Shown here: positions 44,230 to 55,267 of the stretch, in pieces
Position numbering within the stretch: position 1 is the stretch's first letter
Layout of the letters: each line of letters starts with the position of its first letter
Assembly (NCBI GenBank): GCA_015178975.1
Contig: WHVD01000165.1
Span: 114,158 to 178,157 of the forward strand
Direction of reading: 5' to 3'
Source: Hysterangium stoloniferum
Taxonomy: Eukaryota > Basidiomycota > Agaricomycetes > Hysterangiales > Hysterangiaceae
DNA: 64,000 nucleotides
The notes under the pieces: generated by a model
Databases searched by the model: none
Seen by the model: the letters and a program-made list of their open reading frames with translations, nothing else
What the model was told of the DNA's origin: nothing
Translations under genes and position numbers: made by a program

Positions 44230-44406
44230 TGGCCTTCCAGCCCAACGGATCCACTCTTTTAGAGCCCAATTCTCTTTTCATCTCCTTGACTTCAGCACAC
44301 ACCCCTTCAAAGTTTAAAGCCTTGGTGGACTCTGGCTTGACCCATTGCTTCATGGACACTTATTTCCTCACCATTCATAAGCTCAAAACTTGACTGGTCA
44401 ATCCAG
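44230..44406 (+). pseudogene. Gypsy protease fragment, interrupted by the copia element
   Basis: The frame reads TLLEPNSLFISLTSAH, then ALVDSGLTHCFMDTYF with the retropepsin Asp at 44328-44330. TGA follows shortly after. The continuation (PLQLFDGTSNSVITQVCDL) is found at 49787-49870, after the copia insertion, which confirms the interruption. Gag is absent upstream, so the element was already deleted. Confidence 0.75.
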
Positions 44407-44717
44407 TGTTGGAATGTATACACCACGAACAATGGATTCGACGATCGGCATCTATTTTTAGAACACGCGATCAAAGATACACGAAAGGACACGTCACCCC
44501 TTTGTTCCACATATTCATTGCACGGTATTTAAACTATATGGCAATGCCATTTACACCTCAGTCCGTTATACCCTAATACGAGACTGAGGTGAGTTTGCTT
44601 TAGATAATATTCCTTATTGTCGTATTGACAGTCTGTATTAGACAATATTAGGTATATATACTGAGTCCGTTATACCCTAATACGAGACTGAGACAATATT
44701 AGTTGCAATTTTTAACA
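44407..44717 (+). repeat. Copia 5' LTR (311 bp)
   Basis: TGTTGGAATGTATAC...TTTTTAACA. It contains a 32-bp sequence twice (44557-44588, 44661-44692), each copy bounded by CTCAGTC/GACTGAG-type inverted ends. TATATATA lies near 44654. Confidence 0.93.
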
Positions 44718-44773
44718 GGTTATGGGCCCCGACTCGTCTGTATAAGCTGACTATACTTGTGACGAATTAAAAA

Positions 44774-47700
44774 TTGCAATCCCATTCTCCATTTTACATG
44801 GCTTCCTCTATAACAACCTCTACGGATGACCTTGCTCCATCCATCACAGCACTCCGCACCAACATCGTTTACTCTGGACCAAAGCTAGACAAACTCCAGT
44901 CCAACTACCAACCATGGCTTCGTGCTGCAACTTTATTTCTCACTCTTACCGGCTTCCAAGGCTATGCCAAGGGACTTATCCCTCAGCCAGGTCTCGACTG
45001 CCCTTGCGCTCGGGCCAACTGGGAAAGTAATAACTCCCTCGCTGCAGCTCTTATTGCATCCACCCTTGAGGCCTCAGAATGGGAGTACATTGACCTGGAC
45101 CTTGGGGCGAAGGCCTGTTGGGATACTTTACAACTTCGCCACAAGAGTGAGGGACCCATCCGACAGGTCCAAGTACTGCAAAATGCCCTACTCGCTCAAT
45201 TTTCCCGCAGCACACCTCTACCCACAACAGCCGAAACCATCTGCACTATGATTGACCGTGCTTACGATATGGGCGAAATTTCCCGCGACCTCTTTAAATG
45301 CATTGCCCTTCTCAATGCTTTGGGCACCGACTTCCAACATCTCCGTTCTATCATCACCCGTGATATCACTCAATCCACTAAGTCCAATCCGTTCACCTCT
45401 ACCCAACTACGTTCCTACTTAGACAGTGAACAAGCTCTTATGACCCCAGTTAGTAACAAAAATTTCAATGTGGGTGACTCCATCGCTCTCGCCGCCGTAT
45501 CCAAACCCAACACTTCAATCGTTTGTTCCAATTGCAAAAAGCACCGCCATACAGTTGACTACTGTATTGCACCAGGCAGTGGAATGGCGGGCAAGACTAT
45601 TGAAGAGTCGAAGCTGGCCAGGCAACAGAGCCGGGGGGCTAAATCATCGAGGACCATACATTCTCCATCTACCTCCACTACTCCAGCATCAACCCCTACA
45701 ATGAAGATTCCTGTGTGTATCCAAGGGGCCAATGGTCGTATTTACATCGCTCAAATGGACACTTCCGAATTATCTACCCCAAACCCTGCCTCCACTGACT
45801 TTGCGGGACATGTCTCCCCCGCTCCTGACCGAGCATTGTCTTCCCCTCTTGTGCTAGAACAGATCGAGTACGAAGGTTGGCTTGTCCTTGAGGAGGAGTT
45901 GAAGACTACCGTCGATTGGACCAAGAACAGCCACATGCACCCTACAGCATTGAACACATCAACCGTTCAACCACTGTCACAATCGAAACGTACCCCAATT
46001 TCCACCGAAATCTACCCCTTCTGGCTGGACACTGGTGCCACCATACACATATCACCAGACCAAACTGATTTTTTTACTTTAAGAGCCATTACCCCTCGTT
46101 CCGTAAGGGGATTAGGAAATTCTCTTATCTGGGCCATTGGTATTGGTGACATCAAAATGCGTATAGGCCGTGGAACATCCATCATACTCCGAGACATACT
46201 CTACATACCAGACGCCACAGTGCGTCTCATATCAGTTCGTTGCTTAACCCGAGATTCCAATATCATCGCACACTTCGATGATCAATCATGTTGGCTCAGT
46301 ACAAAATCATCTAACGCTATAATAGCTCGTGGCTCATTACTCCCCCACAAAAATCTCTACACGCTATCTCTCCACTCCACACTCGCAGAGCATGCACTTA
46401 TCACTCAAAATATGCCTACCCTCGACACTTGGCACCGCCGCCTTGGACATGCGAACTATAAATCTATTAACGACATGTTCAAAAGCGGTCTCCTAAAAGG
46501 TGCGCAATCCTTCCCCACTTCAGCTCCCTGGAAATGTGATTCATGCATTCTTGGAAAACAGACAAAATCTTCAGTTCCAAAAATACGTGAAAGTGGGTTG
46601 GGGCATAAGGCGACAAGGAGATTAGAAAAAGTTTGGATAGATCTCTCAGGACCACAGGCTATAACTTCACAAACTGGAAATAACTACGTCATGAATATAG
46701 TTGACGACTATACAAGTTTTGTTTGGACTATATTATTGAAAGCTAAAAGTGATGCCTTTCCTCAACTTCGGATATGGGAGCAAGCTAGGGAAGTTGAAAC
46801 AGGGCTGAAAGTTGGAATATACTGCACTGATAACGGGGAACTCAAAAGCTGCGAAATGTCGAATTGGCTATCATCCAGAGGAACTGATCAGCAATTTACG
46901 GCACCATACACATCAGCCCACATTGGACGAGTGGAACGTATGCATAGAACCCTTATGGGAAAAGCTCGATCAATGCGTATATACGCTAATTTACCAACAT
47001 ACTTATGGGACGAACTCTACCTAACTGCGGCTCATCTTCATGTTAAGACCACCACTAACTCTCTTAATGGCAAAACTCCTTGGGAGCTTTGGTATGGCTG
47101 CATTCCTGATTACTCCTATATGAGGGAAATTGGATGCAAAGCTTTCGTACTCATCCAAAACCGATCTAATCCAAAAATCTTCGAACGTTCAATTGAATGT
47201 ATTTTGGTTGGTTACGATGCGAAATCAAAATCATACCGATGTTACAACCCTAAAACTCATCAAATATACAGTTCATATCACGTATGTTTTTTGGAAAGCC
47301 ATGAGGGACACCCCCGTCCAGAATCAATGTGTACACACCAAGACCTGCCAGTACCTTCCCCAATCACCTCTACCTTATCTACACCAGATAACATCATCAT
47401 TCCGAACCCTCTCGATGATAGTATTATAGCACCATCTATACCACCCAGTATAAATCATCCAGTAGCACCTGCACCACAAAATGACGGCCCCCCTTTAATC
47501 AACAACCAACCAAATCCCGAAGCACCTGTTCGTCGTTCCAATCGTATTGCAGAACGACATATTGAACCGGGCTCATGCCTTCAACGTGCTATCCTAGCCT
47601 CTCAAGAAAGTGCGGAACGTTTACGTCTCACAAAGCAACAACGTCTGCATACCCTACATGAACTCCACCAATCGCAGTCAAACACATCCCATGATCCACC

Positions 47701-49390
47701 CAATAATGAGGATATTGATCATGTATTATCCATGTTACCGCAAGAATATGGCCTCCTTGGGGCCGACGCTACCATCGAATCAGTCACAGGCATCGATCCC
47801 CTAACATGTAATGACGAACCCAAGTCTTGGGAGGAAGCCCTCAACTCTGCCGATGCAGCTCATTGGCGAAAGGGTTATCTTGATGAACTTGCTTCTCTCA
47901 AAGCCATGGGGGTCTACAAGTTAGTCCCCCGATCTGATGTCCCACAAGGCTGTAAAATATGCAAAGGTCGACCTGTCTTTCGAATTAAACGGGATGAGAC
48001 AGGCAAGGTGACCCGATGGAAAGTACGCCTGGTTTTCAAAGGTTTTGAACAAATATATGGCAAAGATTATAACAAAACAAGCTCACCAACAGCACGCATG
48101 GAATCTTGGAGGATCTTGCTACATATCGCTGCTACCCTAGGATGGGATGCTCAGCAGATCGATATCAAGACAGCATTCCTATACGGTATACTCCCCGAGA
48201 ATGAGACGCAGTATATGGAACAACCAACCGGTTTTGAAGAGCCTGGCAAAGAGGATTGGGTATGGATGTTGATGCGCGGTATTTATGGCATGAAACAGAG
48301 TGGATGCATATGGAATCAAACGATGAACGAACAAATGATTTCCTGGGGTTTTACAAGACTTGACTGTGAATCATGCATCTATTACCGCAAAACTTCTACT
48401 GGGATCATAATAGCGGCTGTTCATGTTGACGATTTTCTCTCCATTGCAAGTTCTCCCGCAGAAAATAAGCTTTTCAAGGAACAGATGAGCAAGGTCTGGA
48501 CTATCTCTGACCTTGGGAATGTGCGTTTTGTCGTTGGTATTGCTGTCGAGTGGGACCGTCCCAACAAATCTGTTTATTTATCCCAAATTGCCCTTATTGA
48601 CAAGATTATTCGACAATTTGGCCAAACCAATGCTTCCATTGCATCCACACCCATGGACTATAATTCAAAGCTTCGACGCAGCAATCGCACAACTTCTTCC
48701 ACTACTGAACTCGATGCTATGTTGAAACTTCCCTACAGATCTCTAGTGGGTTGTCTACTTTATCTAGCCATCTCAACCCGTCCCGATATTTCCTATGCTG
48801 TCCAACAACTCTCTCAATACCTTGACTGTTATTCCATGCCCCACTGGCACGCCGCCATTCGCGTCGTGCATTATTTAAAAGGCACCCGAGGACTTCATTT
48901 ACACCTGGGAGGTACCAATGCAATCAACCTGCTAGGATACACCGACTCCAACTGGGCCAATTGTCTCGACACTCGTCGCAGCATAAGTGGTTATGCCTTC
49001 ACCTTGTGTTCCGGTGTTATTTCTTGGACTTCTAGAAAACAAAAAGCGGTTGCAGCGTCCTCCTGTGAGGCTGAATATGTTGCCGCATTTGAGGCTGCCA
49101 AGGAAGGCAGTTGGCTTCGCACATTATTTACAGGCCTCCAATTTCCTCCCTCGGCTCCTATGACTCTCCTTTGTGACAACAATGCCACCATTGCACTTTC
49201 CGAGGACCCACTTTTACATTCTCGGGTCAAACACATCGATATCAAATATTATTTTCTTAGGGAGCGTGTCTTAGTGGGAGACTTTACCTTAAACTATGTC
49301 AACACCAAAGATAACCTCGCTGATATCTTCACAAAGGCCCTAGACACCTCAAAATTTTCCCGTCTTCGCCCCTTCCTTGGTCTCATCTAA
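44774..49390 (+). CDS. Copia Gag-Pol polyprotein (1538 aa)
   Basis: Domains in order: N-terminal Gag (UBN2-like region, residues 30-230); CCHC knuckle C-S-N-C-K-K-H-R-H-T-V-D-Y-C (about residue 253); aspartic protease FWLDTGATIHIS (about 417); GAG-pre-integrase with an HHCC module (WHRRLGHANY...CDSCILGK, 550-600); integrase core with WIDLSGP, CTDNGE and the Glu of RVERMHR (620-730); RT with the palm YVHVDDFL-type motif (VHVDDFL, about 1218); and a C-terminal RNase H (YTDSNWANC, then SSCEAEY, 1390-1450). The start at 44774 is the first ATG after the LTR, with a second in-frame ATG 8 codons on. The protein would be cut by its own protease and used for reverse transcription in particles and integration in the nucleus. 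No stop or frameshift is seen, and no key residue is missing. Confidence 0.95.
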   Translation: MQSHSPFYMASSITTSTDDLAPSITALRTNIVYSGPKLDKLQSNYQPWLRAATLFLTLTGFQGYAKGLIPQPGLDCPCARANWESNNSLAAALIASTLEASEWEYIDLDLGAKACWDTLQLRHKSEGPIRQVQVLQNALLAQFSRSTPLPTTAETICTMIDRAYDMGEISRDLFKCIALLNALGTDFQHLRSIITRDITQSTKSNPFTSTQLRSYLDSEQALMTPVSNKNFNVGDSIALAAVSKPNTSIVCSNCKKHRHTVDYCIAPGSGMAGKTIEESKLARQQSRGAKSSRTIHSPSTSTTPASTPTMKIPVCIQGANGRIYIAQMDTSELSTPNPASTDFAGHVSPAPDRALSSPLVLEQIEYEGWLVLEEELKTTVDWTKNSHMHPTALNTSTVQPLSQSKRTPISTEIYPFWLDTGATIHISPDQTDFFTLRAITPRSVRGLGNSLIWAIGIGDIKMRIGRGTSIILRDILYIPDATVRLISVRCLTRDSNIIAHFDDQSCWLSTKSSNAIIARGSLLPHKNLYTLSLHSTLAEHALITQNMPTLDTWHRRLGHANYKSINDMFKSGLLKGAQSFPTSAPWKCDSCILGKQTKSSVPKIRESGLGHKATRRLEKVWIDLSGPQAITSQTGNNYVMNIVDDYTSFVWTILLKAKSDAFPQLRIWEQAREVETGLKVGIYCTDNGELKSCEMSNWLSSRGTDQQFTAPYTSAHIGRVERMHRTLMGKARSMRIYANLPTYLWDELYLTAAHLHVKTTTNSLNGKTPWELWYGCIPDYSYMREIGCKAFVLIQNRSNPKIFERSIECILVGYDAKSKSYRCYNPKTHQIYSSYHVCFLESHEGHPRPESMCTHQDLPVPSPITSTLSTPDNIIIPNPLDDSIIAPSIPPSINHPVAPAPQNDGPPLINNQPNPEAPVRRSNRIAERHIEPGSCLQRAILASQESAERLRLTKQQRLHTLHELHQSQSNTSHDPPNNEDIDHVLSMLPQEYGLLGADATIESVTGIDPLTCNDEPKSWEEALNSADAAHWRKGYLDELASLKAMGVYKLVPRSDVPQGCKICKGRPVFRIKRDETGKVTRWKVRLVFKGFEQIYGKDYNKTSSPTARMESWRILLHIAATLGWDAQQIDIKTAFLYGILPENETQYMEQPTGFEEPGKEDWVWMLMRGIYGMKQSGCIWNQTMNEQMISWGFTRLDCESCIYYRKTSTGIIIAAVHVDDFLSIASSPAENKLFKEQMSKVWTISDLGNVRFVVGIAVEWDRPNKSVYLSQIALIDKIIRQFGQTNASIASTPMDYNSKLRRSNRTTSSTTELDAMLKLPYRSLVGCLLYLAISTRPDISYAVQQLSQYLDCYSMPHWHAAIRVVHYLKGTRGLHLHLGGTNAINLLGYTDSNWANCLDTRRSISGYAFTLCSGVISWTSRKQKAVAASSCEAEYVAAFEAAKEGSWLRTLFTGLQFPPSAPMTLLCDNNATIALSEDPLLHSRVKHIDIKYYFLRERVLVGDFTLNYVNTKDNLADIFTKALDTSKFSRLRPFLGLI

Positions 49391-49470
49391 CTCGATTTCC
49401 ATGCGAGGAGGAGCACACGTTGTTTTCGCTAAGGAGGAGACCATTAACGTTTGTTCTTGCTGAGGAGGAG

Positions 49471-49781
49471 TGTTGGAATGTATACACCACGAACAACGGA
49501 TTCGACGATCGGCATCTATTTTTAGAACACGCAATCAAAGATACACGAAAGGACACATCACCCCTTTGTTCCACATATTCATTGCACGGTATTTAAACTA
49601 TATGGCAACGCCATTTACACCTCAGTCCGTTATACCCTAATACGAGACTGAGGTGAGTTTGCTTTAGATAATATTCCTTATTGTCGTATTGACAGTCTGT
49701 ATTAGACAATATTAGGTATATATACTGAGTCCGTTATACCCTAATACGAGACTGAGACAATATTAGTTGCAATTTTTAACA
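49471..49781 (+). repeat. Copia 3' LTR (311 bp)
   Basis: It matches the 5' LTR except at four sites, each CG in one copy and TG or CA in the other (for example ACAACGG against ACAATGG). Confidence 0.93.
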
Positions 49782-49786
49782 TCCAG

Positions 49787-50376
49787 TCCCCCTTCAACTC
49801 TTTGATGGCACTAGTAATAGTGTCATAACTCAAGTTTGTGACCTCATGGTCATTTTTCCATGTGGAACTCTTCAGCAGCTCACTTTTTACATATATACTG
49901 GTAGCTCTTGGACTATTCCCTTTTCTTGTAATCCCGCTCTCAGATAATCATGGCTTCCAATCTTATCATAACCTTCTGGTTCCTAGTCAAGTTTATTTGT
50001 CACTAAATGGACAGTCCCACTCTTACCTAGTTAGTATTTTCGAGAAACTGATAACTAGTATTTAAGTCTTACTGTAATGTAGCTACAAGTCAATCAGAAT
50101 ATCAACTCAGAACACTTGTATACCTCTCTCATAGTCCCACTCTAAAGATCCCACTCCTCACCTTTGCTTGCACTCACTCACTCTTGGTCTCCGACCCTTC
50201 AACCCCCAACTATCCTTTGGCTTCTGATTGGTGATTTACCAAGAGGATTATTCGACAGGATTTGTTTTCCACCTGGCTGAAATGTAAGGACATCTGACAG
50301 TAGCTTGTGAGGGTGCAGCATATAAGCTGAAGCCAAGTCCTTCCATTTGGTCCCTGTCGGTCTACTCCACATCAGT
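49787..50376 (+). repeat. Gypsy protease remainder joined to a 5'-truncated LTR
   Basis: 49787-49890 continues the protease gene broken at 44406. From about 49885 the sequence switches to an LTR of the E2 family (compare 30170 onward: CTATTCCCTTTTCTTGTAAT, TTCCTAGTCAAGTT, AATCAGAATATC). It ends ...GTCGGTCTACTCCACA near 50376 and includes TATAAGCTGAAGCCAAGTCC at 50321-50340. Confidence 0.65.
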
Positions 50377-50399
50377 CAGTTTTCTGTTCTTAACAAGGA

Positions 50400-50905
50400 G
50401 AAACAATGCCACATGGACAATAACCTCTGTTTGTTGTGTGCTGATCCTGGACACTGTGTCACCAACTGCCCCAAAGAAACAAAGTTCTGATCTGCAAATT
50501 CCACTTCAACTTCTCAGCCAGCTGACAAGCCAACCTTTGAGTCAAAAAAAGCATGAGCAACTCTCCAGACTCTGTGTGGATAGAGAGTTGCATTGAATCT
50601 ACCCATACCAGAGACTTCCATCTTAATGTGTCTGCTCTTTATGACCCCAATTCTTTGTTTATAGATCTTACCTTGGAAATCCTTGGAAACCTCATTTTTC
50701 AAGCTCTTGTAGATTCCGGCTCAACCCATTGTTTTATAGATATGTATACATTTTGCCCAAAAACACCAAATAAAAACTCATTTTGTAGATCCAATGCCTC
50801 TCTGACTTTTCAATGGTACCTCACACTCTGTAATTTCCTGAGCATGCAATCTCCAACTCCAGTTTCCAATGTGGAACATTTCAGACAGTTACTTTCTATG
50901 TAACA
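50400..50905 (+). pseudogene. Gypsy gag end and protease fragment
   Basis: A CCHC knuckle (L-C-L-L-C-A-D-P-G-H-C-V-T-N-C) lies at 50428-50469. After a frame change, 50553-50903 holds a retropepsin with ALVDSGSTHCFID (Asp codon at 50711). The rest of pol is missing. It follows the truncated LTR at 49885-50376 and belongs to the same element. Confidence 0.7.
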
Positions 50906-50909
50906 CAGT

Positions 50910-52990
50910 TGGGACTACTCGGTAACATAGACAGTCCCAATGTTTGAGACAGCTGCATCACTCTCGAAGCTTCATCCAGGATTTTTGCCTCATTCCTGTG
51001 TCATTTATCTGTTGTCATTCCAAACTCAATATTGCCAGGAAAACCAAGAGCTGTAGCCACTCAACCGATGGGATATCCGGTCCGCTCGGAGTTATCTCGT
51101 TGGAAGTTGACATTGGTAGGTAACAGTCATAATCACACCGGAAGTGAATGGGTGTCCTTGAGAGGACCCCCTCACGTGAGGGAAATGAGAGGATCAGATC
51201 CTCTGAGTCATCTTCCAATCCTGTGCAACATCCGTCAGACTCACATTTTCGTCCCATCTGGAGCTTTGCTTCGTTACCTACATCCTGTTCTCCCCCCCCC
51301 CCCCCCCTTGCGCCCTGCCCGCCGTGGCCGTTCCTTTATGAAGAAGGTGAGACACATGGATCACCCCAACAGCCACAGCCATGACCAACACCACCCCTTG
51401 CGCCGTGCGTGCAGCTCTTCGGCTGATTTGGCCACCACCAGCTGCACCATACAATCAAGGTGGTATGTCCTTCCACACCCAAGGCCGAGGATTTTCACCT
51501 TCCCAATCGCGAGAGTTCTCCCCTCCTCAACGACCGTCTTTCTCTCCACGCCCTTCGCCCTCTTCATTCGCCCCACGTCATCTTCCCCTATGCAAATCTT
51601 CCCGGCTGCTTTGGGTTCTGGCTCTGGTCCCACATGCGCACACTCACCCCCCACGCAGTCGCGATCACATTATCACCGTGCGTCACCCTGGTATTTCTCC
51701 TCGCCGTCATATCGCCATGCTCTGTCACCAGTAGGGAACTTGCAGCCGAGTGCGGATGTTAGACACGGGCGAGGCGCAGGTGGGCTCTGGATCTGGATCT
51801 AGTTAGAGTAAGAGGTATGGTACGAATCATCAGAGTTATAGCGGGTTCTCATCAAGACCGCATTGGACGAGAACGAGGAGAGGAATGAGAGGAATTGGAT
51901 GTTGCGGTAGTTACTATTGATCCGAGTTGTTTGTCCCACTCTCAGATTGGACCTGATGTCTACGACTGCTGAGTGCTAGCTTTTTCCACCGTTCTAGTGT
52001 GTCACAGTTCTCGTCGTGCAGGGGGATACCTCAAATCAAGTGGCAAGGCCGGTGCCAGTATGGATGACATTCCGCATTCAAAAGGGACGGCTTGCTTTCG
52101 GCTGCCGACCAAATTTTCCGTGACATGGTTACAGATGAGAGAGTAGCCTGGTGAGGAATTACTGTAAGTCCATTTTAGACAGAAAACACGACTGGCCGAC
52201 GAAGAACAAAATGATATAAGAGGGATGCGAGGACTGGCATGATATATCTCATTGAGCATCAGGTGAAGAGAAGATTTGTTGCTTCTTGGAGTAAGTATAT
52301 ATGTTAGAAGAATGCTGATAGACTTCTGCAACTAGACAAAGGACTAATTACGGGGAAGTAATATTAGAATCGATTTTATTTGCGAGGCAAGAGCCTGCAA
52401 TGTGCTCATCGATGACGGGGATGAGAGACAGGTACATAATCAATCCTCTGACTGTCTTTTCACCATAAATAACAATTGAAGCAAAGGTTGATGTCAAAGC
52501 GCAAATGAAACTATAGTGTCGAGCGACTTCCGGTTCACCTCAAATAAAACCATCGATATATGAAAAATTAGTGATTCCCGAGTGTAAAGTAAATATATAG
52601 GTATAAGGGGAGTAACAGATACATGAGGGAAATCAAACATTAGTAGTGAGAAATGTTGTGTTGCAACACCTTCCGAATGTGGTGGTGCTTAGTCAATGAG
52701 GGTGCAACACTCCAGAGTTATAGGTCGATTGTTACCATTCGCGTATGTCCTTCCAGATCTGATGGCAGCAAGTGTGAAATCAAATGAGGTCGACCCCACT
52801 CCGCTGTAAGGCCCCCAGCCACTTCGTATTTGTCAAAGACGCAATAAACAATGCGAGCCATGGTGTTAAATAACATGTTTGGCCGCCTAGATCTCAAGTT
52901 GCTGTAATTCTATATAGTCACTTATAAATATGCACAGTCTAGCCCGATCTCGTAGCATTGAAATATATGTACTTTACAATCTTATAAAAA
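50910..52990. other. Mixed region, no supported gene
   Basis: A 16-base C run sits at 51292-51307. Around it (51032-51802), overlapping Pro/Ser/Arg-rich frames on both strands look like low-complexity sequence, perhaps a decayed host exon, but no single frame has splice or domain support. 51800-52990 is featureless apart from short ORFs. Confidence 0.35.
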
Positions 52991-52993
52991 AAA

Positions 52994-54060
52994 TTAGAAC
53001 GAGAATAAAAAAACGAGAATAGGAGAGTAAGCTGCGTGGCAAGACATTACGCACGATGGCCGGCCATGACAGTCTGCAATATGAGCCTTGAATGCCTTGA
53101 AACAAGCAGCACACTCATCACAAAATTCAAGTATATCGGGGCTTCCATCTCGATCAGTGTCCAAGCTGCTGGTAGGAGATAAATGATCACAACTTGACCT
53201 GTCGACAGGGGGAGCTGAGCAATGTCTATGACTTGGGCCAACGACTATTCTGCCGATGGGACTACTGATCGATTGGCTCGAACAAAAATGAGTGGGGGTA
53301 GAAAAAAGGGGTGAGCATGGTGCATTTACTTCATGCTGCTGAGTGAGGGCATGGGTTCCAGTTGCACGTTGAAGTCGGGATCGTGAGGCTGCTTGAATAC
53401 CAGGCAGTACCAATGCTATTGCTGGTGAGATTTGAAGGTAGCTATTAATTATACAAGTGTACTCACCAGCTACCACAGGATGACTCGCTGCATATGCAAG
53501 AGAAGATCGCTTGCGAGTTGTTATAAGTACCCTCCTATGAAGAGGAGTGTGAGGTGGAATATGGTGATATGGAGTAGAAGACACCGGCGAGACAGCTGTA
53601 AAGATATTAGATCATCTTAGTCATTACATACACATTTGCAACACACCGCCATCTTTATCCTGTGTGGGATAATCTGCCACAAGGTTGACACTCACGTACT
53701 TCTCATCAATAATGACTAGGCATGATTTAGCAAACAATGTGCAAGATATAAGCACTATCCAACTTACCATTTAAGCTGCAATCAGAGCAGAATGCGCGGG
53801 TTCATCCAGCAACGGTCTTCATCTCTACAAATAGCAATACAGGTGACAACAATGTGCAAAAACACTCGAATTTGATGTGTCACATGTTTAGATAGGCAGG
53901 GATACCGTCTGGATAAATGACACAGCCTTGTGAGATTGGACTAGATAAGCAGGCTAGAAAAAGATAAACAAAAAGTAAAGCATAAGTACTCACTAAGGAA
54001 ACTCTCCACCAATATAGCACAGGACTCCACAATCTACCCAACCCTCGAGCTCATTCAAGT
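52994..54060 (-). CDS. Hypothetical multi-exon gene, Cys-rich C-terminus
   Basis: I do not recognise this protein. The terminal exons are best supported: an exon beginning after TTTACAG at about 53596, a GTGAGT donor near 53467 and a CACCAG acceptor near 53420, then a long last exon to the stop at 52994. It ends with a Cys/His-rich stretch (FCDECAACFKAFKAHIADC) after an Asp-rich loop DTDRDGSPDILE that resembles an EF-hand loop but has Pro at the hydrophobic position. Upstream (53600-54050) several GT-AG borders are visible (GTGAGTACTTATG, GTATCCCTG, GTAAGTTGG) with Cys-containing exons (GWVDCGVLCY, FCSDCSLN), but one exon reads through TGA in the best frame. It may be a host gene or a decaying one. 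Confidence 0.35.
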
Positions 54061-54529
54061 GTGGACTGCCTCGATTTATAGTCTGTGATCCTGAGTGAAC
54101 CCAATCCTACACCAGCTCCAAACACTGATATCGCACCAAAGACATGTGCCATCGCCAATGTATCACGCAATTGCAATTGATGGTGTTTGGGTATGCCTAG
54201 ATATTTGAGGTAACTAATTTTTGCATGCTTGGAAAGTGTGTTATATATAAATTACATTACATCATTCTAATGTGTGGATAAAATACTGTCATTTATTCAA
54301 TGATTACACCAATATTACAACTTGCTTATCATCTATGTGACAAAGAGTGACAAATTGGCAGAATGTGACAGTATGTCGAGTCTGGGGGCTTTGTCGAGCT
54401 TTGATGCAGGAATGTGGCTAGGACACCTTCACATGCCAGCAAATGACCAGATCTCATGGCAGACACGCCGAATGGTAACAATCAACTCATTAATGAACAC
54501 TCCATTTGGCTTCCTCTGGACTAGTGGTT

Positions 54530-54660
54530 TGCAGGCCCGGCTCAGCTCAAAACCCTGGCTTGGGCTCGGCTTAGTGGGGCTCGGGCTTTCCTAGACCTCG
54601 AGCTGAGCCCAGGTAGAGGGCTCGGGCTTGGCTCAGGCTCAGGCTGTGGCTCTAGGGGGC
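54530..54660. repeat. Low-complexity GGCTCGGGCTT-type repeat
   Basis: There are about ten imperfect repeats of GGCTCGG/GGCTCAGG within 120 bp. It is GC-rich against the AT-rich surroundings and has no coding evidence. Confidence 0.6.
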
Positions 54661-54794
54661 AAAATGTGTCAAATTTCTCTGATGTTGTTCCTACACAACA
54701 CTTTGAACAAAAACCTCTTCATCATCTAAATCCTCAAAGCCCTCATCATCTTCAACGTCTCCAACCAAGTCATCCCAACTCCCAGGCTCCCCAC

Positions 54795-55225
54795 TGTCAC
54801 GAATTGATTATTCTTCAATAAAGTTGAATAATATTCTACTAATTGAACTCGAAAGCCTCGTTCGATGAAGTATATATTCGCCCTGTCGATGAAGTAAGAG
54901 GCTATTACCAGTCGTGAGAACTCACAGAAGTATTTGTCGAAGAAGTTACAACAAGATAGATTACTAGTATCACTAATATACAGATATTTTGACTGACTTC
55001 CCTCGCTCCTTTCATAGCCCTTTTATGCTTTTCTTTGTATTGTTATGACTATGTTATGAACTAATAATGAAATCATACATTACCTCGAAATGAGACATGT
55101 TGAAAGAGATTCGATGTTGTCAAATAATGTTCGGGTTTGTCAAGTCAAATTTGATAGGTCGAAGAGTTGTTGAATATTACCTTTGATTGTTTGTGACAAT
55201 GTTGTGACTTGTGATGGTTGTGACA
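54795..55225 (-). repeat. Solo LTR of the Gypsy2 family (431 bp)
   Basis: Plus strand TGTCACGAATTG...GTTGTGACA, matching 8830-9259 and 14556-14985. CCCAC flanks it exactly at 54790-54794 and 55226-55230. It formed by LTR-LTR recombination after insertion beside an hAT transposase pseudogene. Confidence 0.93.
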
Positions 55226-55267
55226 CCCACTCCCCTCAACACACTCCAAGATTGTGCTTGGTTCTTC

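Larger units (their letters stand above)
44407..49781 (+). mobile_element. Intact Ty1/copia retrotransposon
   Basis: This is a 5375-bp element with 311-bp LTRs (44407-44717, 49471-49781), target duplication TCCAG (44402-44406, 49782-49786), and a primer-binding-like GGTTATGGGCCC just after the 5' LTR. A purine-rich GCTGAGGAGGAG lies just before the 3' LTR. The single polyprotein is uninterrupted and the LTRs differ at only four positions, so the insertion is recent and the element may be active. Confidence 0.95.

Noticed and set aside
51032..51802. 256-codon ORF and overlapping frames around a poly-C run
   Set aside because: Low-complexity Pro/Ser/Arg sequence open in several frames at once. 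No frame has homology or splice support.
53140..53180. EF-hand calcium-binding loop in the 52994-54060 gene
   Set aside because: DxDxDG and the final Glu fit, but position 8 is Pro and no flanking helices are evident. Probably chance.
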